Assembly (NCBI RefSeq): GCF_000304475.1
Contig: NC_018950.1
Location: 124,001 to 188,000, forward strand
DNA from: Kazachstania africana CBS 2517
Taxonomy: Eukaryota; Ascomycota; Saccharomycetes; Saccharomycetales; Saccharomycetaceae
DNA: 64,000 nucleotides
Reading direction: 5' to 3'
Shown here: positions 57,916-64,000 of the stretch, one piece after another
How the letters are laid out: the number at the start of each line of letters is the position of its first letter
How positions within the stretch are numbered: the first letter of the stretch is position 1
Position numbers and translations under genes: made by a program
Notes under the pieces: generated by a model
Told to the model about the DNA's origin: nothing
The model's database searches: none
Seen by the model: the letters and a program-made list of their open reading frames with translations, nothing else

Positions 57916-58989
57916 TTATACGGTAATAGTCCTCGATCTTGAATGAGTATCTTGGTTCATGTTTGGCGTGTATTCTCTGTTTTCGTTTCCGATGCTCATT
58001 GTATCCATTTCTATATCTTGTGAATGATGTCTCAGATCGTCGTAGTAGTATTTGTAGTAGATATATTGACCTCCAATGTAGAAATCCAGAGACATTTGGA
58101 AAAACGCAAAAAGGAAGAACAGAATAGAGATGTTCTTGGCACCAAATACCAGATATGTGATTTTTAAAGTATCACCACAGAGCCAGCTTACCAGTAGGAT
58201 CAATTTGAAGCCTTGGACTGATTTCAATTTGTAAAGAATTGCAATTTGAGGTAATGGCAACAGGGATTCCACTAGAAGGCCCAGGGAGCCGATAAGGGAG
58301 CCTAACCATTGTGCCAATTCGTCCCAATTTAAGACTTTGGAGATTATGAAAGTGATGAAGATTTGTAAGGTGGCAAAATATGCTAAAAATTTCCAAAATA
58401 TTGTATCATTTTGCCATTGCCAAAATTTACAGAAACGTTTATAATTTGGGTCGAAGAATTTTAAAAATTTGTAAACGAACACTAGTATCAATCTGTAAAC
58501 TAAGATGCTGAAATTTTTCAATGAGAATTCATCTTTATAGAAATCGAGCCAAACGTCTTCCATCAATTCTGCAAATGATTCAACATTTTTCAAATTTTCA
58601 TAGATGTATTCATCTGGTCTATATTTCAGACTTGTCCTCAGTAGAATCAGTTGTATAAAGATCATTACCAATGATTGTCTCAATAAAGTTATTTCATATG
58701 GAGTGATTAGATAGTAGGAAATTCTTAAGATGGATGCGATTAACATGGTGGCACAGATATCGATGGAGAACCCAAGCGCCGTTTGGCAACGTTCTATACT
58801 TATTATAGTGGTACCATAAGAGAATAGAGGGGTGAAACTCATTAGATTATTTGCGATGAATTGCATGGTTAACCATTCCGGAATGTAAAATTGGTCGACT
58901 CTTGGTAGATATGACGCCAGAGAATTGTCCACAGGAGGGACCTCATCTTTGATGGAGTCTATAACCGCGGATTCTACCTTAGTGTCCAT
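57916..58989 (-). CDS. ANY1: Any1/Cfs1, PQ-loop membrane protein linked to flippases
   Basis: 357 residues (405 in S. cerevisiae). Any1 (Cfs1, YMR010W) is a PQ-loop family membrane protein of the Golgi/endosomes that opposes P4-ATPases such as Neo1 and Drs2 and is reported as a scramblase. About seven hydrophobic segments are visible. PQ-loop signatures are ERCQTALGFSIDICATML in the first repeat and LLPLPQIAILYKLKSVQGF in the second. Cytosolic tails are polar. The start is the ATG at 58987-58989. Together with ADI1 it forms the chromosome XIII pair YMR009-YMR010 in flipped order. DRS2, its functional opponent, is also in this window, probably by chance. Confidence 0.9.
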   Translation of the reverse strand: MDTKVESAVIDSIKDEVPPVDNSLASYLPRVDQFYIPEWLTMQFIANNLMSFTPLFSYGTTIISIERCQTALGFSIDICATMLIASILRISYYLITPYEITLLRQSLVMIFIQLILLRTSLKYRPDEYIYENLKNVESFAELMEDVWLDFYKDEFSLKNFSILVYRLILVFVYKFLKFFDPNYKRFCKFWQWQNDTIFWKFLAYFATLQIFITFIISKVLNWDELAQWLGSLIGSLGLLVESLLPLPQIAILYKLKSVQGFKLILLVSWLCGDTLKITYLVFGAKNISILFFLFAFFQMSLDFYIGGQYIYYKYYYDDLRHHSQDIEMDTMSIGNENREYTPNMNQDTHSRSRTITV

Positions 58990-59178
58990 GCTTGGGCCTG
59001 ATAAGCGTGCAATCTACAATATAATTGTCAGTACTTTGTTTTCTCTGTAAGCCTGGAAATTGTATATCGTCTTGTTTTCGAGAAATTGAAAAATTGAAAT
59101 TTTGAAGCAAGAAAAAAATTGATTATCGTTTATTGAAGAGATGGCTTTATTATATATAGATATGAGTATTACAAAAGT

Positions 59179-59727
59179 TTAGTAGTTCATTGAGATTAAG
59201 TATTGCTTACGCACGATTGAATTATCAGCCTTCGTGGATTTAACGATAGCGTCCCATTTGGGTTCGTCTTTGAAGAGTCTGAGTGCCTTGATCTGATTAT
59301 TTGTGTCGAGAGTGAATCTATGATATATTCCTGCTGGGATGATTAACATATCGTAGGTGGCAACTTTGATTCTAATCCATTTATCACTATTTGGATCTCT
59401 GATATCGAAAAATCCGGATCCATCGAGAATGTAACGAATTTCTTCATCTTCATGCAAATGTTCCTCATAAAATTCTTTTAATTTGCTTTCAAGTTTATTA
59501 GAATCGTTGTCAAACGATTCTAAACTGATATCTACCGTATCATGATTCTTATAATTTCTTCGTAAGGCTAATTCATGGACCGCCGTTTCCTCTGTTATCT
59601 TTGAATAGAAAACATTCAAAGTGTTTAAATAAGCCAAATTGACAGGTACACCAGAATCATGCCTTTCCCTGAAGTCAATCGCGTCATCGTTATCATGAAC
59701 ATACACTTCAACCATGTCTTCTGTCAA
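59179..59727 (-). CDS. ADI1: Adi1, acireductone dioxygenase
   Basis: 182 residues (179 in S. cerevisiae). Adi1 converts acireductone and O2 to the 2-keto acid precursor of methionine plus formate, the penultimate step of the methionine salvage pathway. It is a single cupin domain. Metal ligands are visible as His90, His92 and Glu96 in EEHLHEDEEIRY and His136 in GIYHRFTLD. ALRLFKDEPKWDAI is a family signature. The first ATG (59725-59727) gives MTEDMVEVYVHDN; the Met at position 5 aligns with the S. cerevisiae start and may be used instead. A perfect Met31/32-type site lies about 157 bp upstream. Confidence 0.97.
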   Translation of the reverse strand: MTEDMVEVYVHDNDDAIDFRERHDSGVPVNLAYLNTLNVFYSKITEETAVHELALRRNYKNHDTVDISLESFDNDSNKLESKLKEFYEEHLHEDEEIRYILDGSGFFDIRDPNSDKWIRIKVATYDMLIIPAGIYHRFTLDTNNQIKALRLFKDEPKWDAIVKSTKADNSIVRKQYLISMNY

Positions 59728-59883
59728 TCACTCTGTGATGAAGTTCCCTCTACAACTCTTATCACAAACCATCACCATCACCACCACCACCGTCACATAT
59801 ATACATTTCTCTGACACTGTCATGCTGTTTTTTGCTTTTATCGGCAGCCGGAGACGTTTTGGCAAATCATAAAAAAGAAAAGC

Positions 59884-59892
59884 AAACTGTGG
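59884..59892 (+). promoter_or_regulatory. Met31/Met32-type site upstream of ADI1
   Basis: AAACTGTGG followed by C, the full extended Met31/Met32 core. It is about 157 bp upstream of the ADI1 ATG. Exact match in the promoter of a methionine-salvage gene. Confidence 0.7.
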
Positions 59893-60134
59893 CATCTTTC
59901 CATGGGCCATAGTGGCGGCTATTATATTGCGAGCAAAATATTGTAAGTTCAATACGGTAACAAGACAGATAACACAGGGGGGAATATGACACGACTTGTG
60001 TATATTCTAATTCAGGGACAGAGAGCGTGGAAATCGATCTGATCGTATAACTATAGCTGAAAGAGTATCAAATGGTTTGTCTCTTTTTTATATATAATTA
60101 TAAAGTATAATAAAAGATTAAGAACAATTATGAC

Positions 60135-60166
60135 GAAGAATTCCTTTTTATAGTGTGGAATTCTTC
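60135..60166. repeat. Inverted repeat, 10-bp arms, 12-nt loop
   Basis: GAAGAATTCC at 60135-60144 pairs perfectly with GGAATTCTTC at 60157-60166. It can form a hairpin in RNA or single-stranded DNA. It lies about 190 bp upstream of the tRNA-Thr gene in a gene-free stretch; the role is unknown. Confidence 0.7.
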
Positions 60167-60356
60167 AAGATGACAAAAGTTGCGTCTCTGAAAAGGTTTC
60201 ACTAATATTCAACCAAATTCAATAATGTGAAATATTTAAGCTAATAAATTGAACAGCGGGTGTCTAGTTTTTGATTCTGGGAAAACAGTCACACGAATTT
60301 AGAGCTTAATGTTGTAGTTTCTCAGTCTATGTTACAACACAAAAGCAAGAAAACTC

Positions 60357-60429
60357 GCTTCTATGGCCAAGTTGGTAAGGCGCCACACTAGTAATGTGGA
60401 GATCATCAGTTCGACTCTGGTTGGAAGCA
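60357..60429 (+). tRNA. tRNA-Thr(AGT)
   Basis: 73-nt intronless gene beginning GCTTCTATGGCCAAGTTGG and ending TTGGAAGCA. The 7-bp acceptor stem GCTTCTA/TGGAAGC pairs (with a wobble), the anticodon loop is CTAGTAA with anticodon AGT, and the T-loop region is GTTCGACTC. Sequence is nearly that of S. cerevisiae tRNA-Thr(AGU), differing mainly in the T arm. T-rich sequence directly downstream (TTTTCTTTTTAC) serves as Pol III terminator. Confidence 0.95.
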
Positions 60430-60827
60430 TTTTCTTTTTACTTTTTCCATCTTTTGACATTTTTCCCCCCACCCCCGAGGAATTCATAAGCCACTTCTTT
60501 CAATCATGCAACGCAACGATTCGTTCTGCACTCATCTGTATGTGCATAGTCCATTCTGTACCGTATTGCTCCGGGTGTATGAACACAACACTGCTTTCAT
60601 ATCCACTCGCAGGTTCACTCTCAAATGGTTGCCCTGGACCCCGCTATGCCATTTTTAGAATATACGGGCCTGGACTTTTCCTCGAGGCTTGGTTTGCAAC
60701 TTTCTTGGCTTTTCGAACGAAATTTTTTCTCGAAGATATATCTATATATCTATATATATAGAACTTGTACTAAACGCTGGCTTCCTCTTATAGTCTGATC
60801 TCCAAGCATACCAAGAGACTTTAAATA
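60430..60827. promoter_or_regulatory. GAS5 promoter region
   Basis: 398 bp between tRNA-Thr and GAS5. It begins with the tRNA terminator T-tract and a C-rich run near 60466-60477, and ends with repeated TATATCTATATA elements around 60735-60760, about 70-90 bp before the ATG, a likely TATA region. A 132-codon frame that starts inside the tRNA is not credible as a gene. Confidence 0.55.
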
Positions 60828-62216
60828 ATGCTGCTCAAATCTTTACTAACTTCCTTGGTAGGTTGTACCATGGCTAGTTTGGCTATTGCTGCAAACTCTA
60901 CTGTCGCTACTATTGAAGTCACAGGTAACGCTTTCTTCAATAGTGATACGGGTGATAGATTCTATATAAGAGGTGTAGACTACCAGCCTGGTGGTTCTTC
61001 AAATCTTACTGATCCCTTAGCAGACACTAACGTTTGTCTAAGAGATTTGCCATATTTCCAAAAGTTAGGTATTAATACAGTTCGTGTCTACACTGTAGAC
61101 AATTCTTTAAGTCATGACGACTGTATGAATGCATTTGCTGATGCAGGTATCTATCTTATCTTAGATGTCAACACTCCAGATGCTTCTATTAATAGAAATA
61201 GTCCTGCTTGTTCTTACAATGCAGCCTATTTACAAAATGTCTTTGCAACCATCGATGCTTTTGCTAATTATACAAACGTTCTTGGGTTTTTCGCCGGTAA
61301 TGAAGTCATCAACGATTCAAACAATACAAATGCTGCTACGTACGTTAAAGCTGTCGTTAGAGATATGAAAAATTACATCAAGGCAAGAAATTACAGAACA
61401 ATCCCAGTCGGTTACAGTGCCGCAGATATCGTCTCCAACAGAGTCCTCATTGCAGAATATTTGAATTGTGGTAACGATTCCATGGCTAGACTCGACATGT
61501 TCGGCGTTAATGACTATTCATGGTGTGGTCATTCTTCATTTACCGTTAGTGGTTGGAGTGAAAAAGTTAAATTGTACGATGGTTATTCCAAGCCAATGTT
61601 CTTGAGTGAATTCGGTTGTAATGAAGTCGTTGATTCAAGACCATTCACTGAAATTGAAGCCCTTTATAACGTTGAAATGACCTCCGTCTTTAGCGGTGGA
61701 TTAGTCTACGAATATACAAACGAGACTAACAATTATGGTCTGGTCCAAATTGATAATGAAAATAACACCGTTACTGAATTACAAGATTTCATTAATTTGC
61801 AAAGTGAATATAATAAGACTTCTAATCCAACCGGTGATGGTGGTTATTCCAAATCAAGTGACTATTCCACATGTCCAACTTATGAAGCTGGTGTTTGGGA
61901 AGCTAATAATACATTACCTGAAATGCCAACTGCTGCATCAGCTTATTTCAAGAGTGGTGCTGGTGAACCAATGGGTACTATCTTGTCGACCGAAGGTGAT
62001 TGCGATGCCGAATACGATTTGGAAATTTCTTCCTCTGTGGAAGCTACATCTTCATCTGAAGTCAGCACGAGCTCTATTGAATCTAATAGTAGTAGTATGA
62101 CTACTGCTACATCTACTACTACTTCTTCAAGTAAATCAAAAGATTCGGGCAACTTGAATATTCAAGTTCCAACAATTTTCAAAATTGTCAATGAAATCAT
62201 GAATTATATTATATAG
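60828..62216 (+). CDS. GAS5: Gas5, GPI-anchored 1,3-beta-glucanosyltransferase (GH72)
   Basis: 462 residues (484 in S. cerevisiae). Gas5 cuts and rejoins beta-1,3-glucan chains at the cell surface, elongating wall glucan. A signal peptide covers about 1-22. The GH72 domain (about 28-340) begins GNAFFNSDTGDRFYIRGVDY; the acid/base Glu is 159 in FAGNEVIN and the nucleophile Glu is 261 in FLSEFGCN. There is no X8/Cys-box module, as in Gas3-Gas5. A Ser/Thr-rich stalk (about 405-445) leads to a C-terminal hydrophobic GPI signal of modest strength. The start is the ATG at 60828. Near identity along the catalytic domain singles out GAS5 among paralogs. Confidence 0.95.
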   Translation: MLLKSLLTSLVGCTMASLAIAANSTVATIEVTGNAFFNSDTGDRFYIRGVDYQPGGSSNLTDPLADTNVCLRDLPYFQKLGINTVRVYTVDNSLSHDDCMNAFADAGIYLILDVNTPDASINRNSPACSYNAAYLQNVFATIDAFANYTNVLGFFAGNEVINDSNNTNAATYVKAVVRDMKNYIKARNYRTIPVGYSAADIVSNRVLIAEYLNCGNDSMARLDMFGVNDYSWCGHSSFTVSGWSEKVKLYDGYSKPMFLSEFGCNEVVDSRPFTEIEALYNVEMTSVFSGGLVYEYTNETNNYGLVQIDNENNTVTELQDFINLQSEYNKTSNPTGDGGYSKSSDYSTCPTYEAGVWEANNTLPEMPTAASAYFKSGAGEPMGTILSTEGDCDAEYDLEISSSVEATSSSEVSTSSIESNSSSMTTATSTTTSSSKSKDSGNLNIQVPTIFKIVNEIMNYII

Positions 62217-62221
62217 ATGAA

Positions 62222-62653
62222 TTAGTTAAATGGTTTTATACAGGTTTGATTGATATCGGAACATTTTGAACATAGAGAAGAAGATGTTTTGTTGCAAGTA
62301 TCTTGATTTAATGATTTGATCTTAGCGTTTAATTTTAATATAATGTTATTTTTCTCGTTCAGTAACGTTTGATATTGTAATAATTTTGTCTCTAATTCTT
62401 GAATCTTTTGTTTGTATGAATTATTTCTTTCCCTGAATTTCCTCTGTGATTCTCTATTCTGTTCCCTTATCCTCTCTTTGGTCTGTAAATTGCCAATTTC
62501 ATTTAATTTTGGTCTATACCTTTTTTTCGTCGTAGAAGAAGAATTTTTTTTGGGTATTGACTTCCAATCTTGGTCTAATTTCAACTCGTTGGGACTTTGC
62601 AGCGATTTCGAATCAGGTTTAGGTTCTATGTGTACGGGGGTATGGTGATTCAT
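62222..62653 (-). CDS. Short Yap-type bZIP transcription factor (Yap5/Yap7-like?)
   Basis: 143 residues. The basic region EQNRESQRKFRERN (about 65-78) has the fungal Yap/Pap1 signature N-x-x-S/A-Q-x-x-F-R. A leucine-zipper heptad runs through Ile84, Leu91, Leu98, Ile105 and Ile112. Upstream is a Trp-containing basic stretch (DWKSIPKK...RYRP, about 29-48) that may be a degenerate Hap4-like motif, as in HapX/Yap5-type factors. The C-terminus has four Cys (120, 128, 131, 138) that could bind metal or sense redox. The neighbour GAS5 is close to YAP7 on S. cerevisiae chromosome XV, so this may be a shortened YAP5/YAP7 homolog, but both are about 245 residues in S. cerevisiae. It converges on GAS5 with 5 bp between stops. 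Confidence 0.8.
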   Translation of the reverse strand: MNHHTPVHIEPKPDSKSLQSPNELKLDQDWKSIPKKNSSSTTKKRYRPKLNEIGNLQTKERIREQNRESQRKFRERNNSYKQKIQELETKLLQYQTLLNEKNNIILKLNAKIKSLNQDTCNKTSSSLCSKCSDINQTCIKPFN

Positions 62654-62955
62654 TTGATGCGTGAGGATCAGCAGCTTTGACCTTATCTGTGCCTTTTGCT
62701 GCCCGTGAGTTTTTTGATTCAGACGACTAATAAGTTGATGGGTACTATGCGAATAATTAAACTTTTATCCGGAGTGCTTGATGCAGCCAGTCAATAATCA
62801 GGTCATATCTTTAAATGGTAAAAGATCGTTTTTGAATGGAAGATATTTGATATACACTCTTGGCATGGCTGCTTGACTGACATATATATATATATATATA
62901 TATCGGAATGTGATTAGAGAATGGAAGGAGAATAGGGCAATAGCAGTATGGCAAG
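62654..62955. promoter_or_regulatory. Divergent promoter of the bZIP gene and the acidic ORF
   Basis: 302 bp between two outward-facing starts. It includes a 22-bp alternating TA run at 62882-62903, placed about 55 bp before the acidic ORF's ATG, where it could act as a TATA element. No other named site is evident. Confidence 0.5.
62882..62903. repeat. (TA)11 microsatellite
   Basis: Uninterrupted alternating AT/TA run of 22 bp, likely length-polymorphic, inside the promoter between the bZIP gene and the acidic ORF. Confidence 0.9.
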
Positions 62956-63300
62956 ATGAATGCTGAGAATGAAGAAATTGAAGATAGTTTGATCGAAGAT
63001 TTGTTACCACCATTGTCTACGTCGTATCAGGACGTTGTTACGTTCAAGTTCAGTTCAATTTGTCAAGAGTATACTACTGTGAGGGAGATTGACGATGACA
63101 CTAGTTTTGATACGGAGACAAACGGGAGGGAAAGTGATGCTGAGAACTTGATCAGGACTATACAAAGTATCGAGTATAAGGAAATGGAGACAATGAAGAT
63201 GCTGGACTTGATAAAGACTGAATCTACCGGGGAGAGGGAGAATAATAATAGCAAAAGAATAGATAAAATAATATTTAAATTGCGAAATTTATTTACATGA
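62956..63300 (+). CDS. Unrecognised small acidic protein, antisense to the MET28 3' end
   Basis: 114 residues beginning MNAENEEIEDSLIEDLLPPL. I do not recognise the family. It is acidic in the first 80 residues, has no membrane segment or signal peptide, includes a repeated Glu/Met/Lys helical stretch (IEYKEMETMKMLDLIKTE, about 73-90), and ends in a basic RIDKIIFKLRNLF tail. It has a real ATG and a TA-rich promoter. Its last 238 bp overlap the opposite-strand MET28 frame exactly where MET28 loses similarity to known MET28 (about residue 131). Its ordinary amino-acid composition, against the Ser/Leu/Val-rich composition of the opposite frame, favours this strand as the true coding strand. Confidence 0.55.
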   Translation: MNAENEEIEDSLIEDLLPPLSTSYQDVVTFKFSSICQEYTTVREIDDDTSFDTETNGRESDAENLIRTIQSIEYKEMETMKMLDLIKTESTGERENNNSKRIDKIIFKLRNLFT

Positions 63301-63713
63301 TATGGGAAGGTTTTATATACTATTTTTTTAATATTATTTAGTAATTCATTAGTTTTCAATTCATTGAATTTCTGTATTTTTAATTTCAAATTTTTATTTT
63401 CCAATTCTAACAAACTTATTTTGTTATTGAATTTGTTAATCTTTGTATTTAATTCATTTAATTTAATTAAATTTTCTTTATATTTAATCTTCTGTCTTGC
63501 TCTAAATCTAGCTGAAGCTTCTGTGTTTTTCTGTCTTTTCTTCAAACGATGTTCGTCTTCTGTAGTATGAGTTGTAGTGTTGTTATTTATCTTATTGAGA
63601 AGATCGGTCTTATTATTATTATTATTTAATAGTAGTAATGAGAGTAATCTGGTGCCTAACTCAGAATCATTCATTACCAATTTTAGCAGTTTATCATTTT
63701 CTACAGTTGTCAT
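63063..63713 (-). CDS. MET28: Met28, bZIP cofactor of Met4/Cbf1, with aberrant C-terminal extension
   Basis: 216 residues as an open frame (187 in S. cerevisiae). Met28 is a bZIP protein without an activation domain that stabilises Cbf1-Met4 and Met31/32-Met4 complexes on sulfur genes. The N-terminal MNDSELGTRLLSLLL (14-28), a poly-Asn linker, the basic region KKRQKNTEASARFRARQK (58-75) and the zipper to KFNELKTNELLNNIKK (115-130) match Met28. From about residue 131 the frame continues for 85 hydrophobic, Ser/Leu/Val-rich residues with no counterpart; most of it (from residue 138) is antisense to the acidic ORF. The native stop seems lost. The start is the ATG at 63711-63713. Confidence 0.88.
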   Translation of the reverse strand: MTTVENDKLLKLVMNDSELGTRLLSLLLLNNNNNKTDLLNKINNNTTTHTTEDEHRLKKRQKNTEASARFRARQKIKYKENLIKLNELNTKINKFNNKISLLELENKNLKLKIQKFNELKTNELLNNIKKIVYKTFPYHVNKFRNLNIILSILLLLLFSLSPVDSVFIKSSIFIVSISLYSILCIVLIKFSASLSLPFVSVSKLVSSSISLTVVYS

Positions 63714-64000
63714 ATTGATGCTATTACTAGTAAAACTACTACCACTACTACCATCACTATGACATTACTACAAGACTAAGATACCATGACTATATGTATA
63801 TACATATATATATAAGTTTATACTTCCACCAATATGAACTATGATTCATTGTGACTATCACAGTGATAAGCAGTTGGCAGCAATTATATAAACTGTGGTG
63901 GTGGTGGAAAAGGAATCGCGTGGGAAAATCGTGTGTGGTGATGTTTTTGTGTGGCTGCTGTTAGCGGTGAGAAAAGGATGGCAGAGCCAAACTGAGTGGG
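63714..64000. promoter_or_regulatory. MET28 promoter region (partial)
   Basis: 287 bp upstream of MET28 to the window edge. It holds the Met31/32-type site, an alternating TA stretch near 63795-63815 suitable as TATA about 90 bp from the ATG, and GTGG-rich sequence. No other gene start is visible before the window ends. Confidence 0.55.
63890..63898 (+). promoter_or_regulatory. Met31/Met32-type site upstream of MET28
   Basis: AAACTGTGG, exact 9/9 core, about 177 bp upstream of the MET28 ATG. S. cerevisiae MET28 is itself under Met4 control, so the site predicts the same feedback here. Confidence 0.7.

Larger units (their letters stand above)
59728..60356. other. ADI1 promoter and synteny junction before tRNA-Thr
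   Basis: 629 bp between the ADI1 start and the tRNA-Thr gene. It contains short CAT/CAC repeats next to the ADI1 start, the Met31/32-type site, a GGCGGCTA Ume6-type core at 59914-59921, and a 10-bp perfect inverted repeat (60135-60144 with 60157-60166). No protein gene is visible. Confidence 0.55.

Noticed and set aside
60308..60338. TGTTG...CAACA pair about 30 bp apart next to tRNA-Thr, resembling LTR ends.
   Set aside because: Far too short for an LTR and with no internal similarity to the 256-bp candidate.
60363..60761. 132-codon plus-strand frame downstream of ADI1.
   Set aside because: It starts inside the tRNA-Thr gene and runs through its terminator; composition is not protein-like.

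Overview
The window is nuclear DNA of a budding yeast of the family Saccharomycetaceae. It is AT-rich with short intergenic gaps. All protein genes appear intronless, and two tRNA genes lie in gene deserts. Nearly every gene can be named from protein similarity together with Saccharomyces cerevisiae gene order. The left 55 kb follows the left arm of S. cerevisiae chromosome I from PRP45 to ERP2, with matching orientation. SNC1, MAK16 and TPD3 are missing from their expected places, while GAL11/MED15 (chromosome XV in S. cerevisiae) sits between FUN30 and an LDS1/RRT8-type gene. This mosaic is what differential loss after the yeast whole-genome duplication produces. I infer a post-duplication genus (Naumovozyma, Kazachstania or similar); the species is not determined.

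Layout. (1) 1-26785: PRP45 (cut by the window edge), GIP4, MYO4, FRT2, SAW1, DRS2, LTE1, PMT2, FUN26, CCR4, collinear with chromosome I. (2) 27471-43968: SYN8, NTG1, PSK1, LDS1/RRT8-like, MED15, FUN30, ATS1. This is the next chromosome I block inverted as a unit; its right junction carries a tRNA-Lys gene and a probable solo Ty LTR. (3) 45761-55044: DEP1, CYS3, SWC3, MDM10, SPO7, FUN14, ERP2, collinear again. (4) 55237-57644: SPO11-AIM17, as on chromosome VIII. (5) 57916-59727: ANY1-ADI1, as on chromosome XIII, flipped. (6) 60357-64000: tRNA-Thr, GAS5 (chromosome XV), a short Yap-type bZIP gene, an unrecognised acidic ORF, and MET28 (chromosome IX).

Most genes are unrelated housekeeping functions: lipid flipping and membrane biology (DRS2, ANY1, SPO7, ERP2, MDM10), chromatin and transcription (FUN30, SWC3, DEP1, MED15, CCR4), DNA repair and meiosis (SAW1, NTG1, SPO11), and wall and glycosylation (PMT2, GAS5). 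One functional theme does emerge. CYS3, ADI1 and MET28 all belong to sulfur amino-acid metabolism, lie within 17 kb, and each has a perfect 9-bp Met31/Met32-type site (AAACTGTGG) upstream.

The most unusual locus is 62.9-63.7 kb. There MET28 reads past its conserved C-terminus into the antisense strand of a convergent acidic ORF. Other notable points are a URS1-like site that argues for a downstream SPO11 start, a Tyr-to-Asp change in the SPO11 metal-binding motif, and an AIM17 protein without a visible mitochondrial presequence. Several long open frames begin with GTG or TTG; I moved those starts to the first ATG that matches the family N-terminus.
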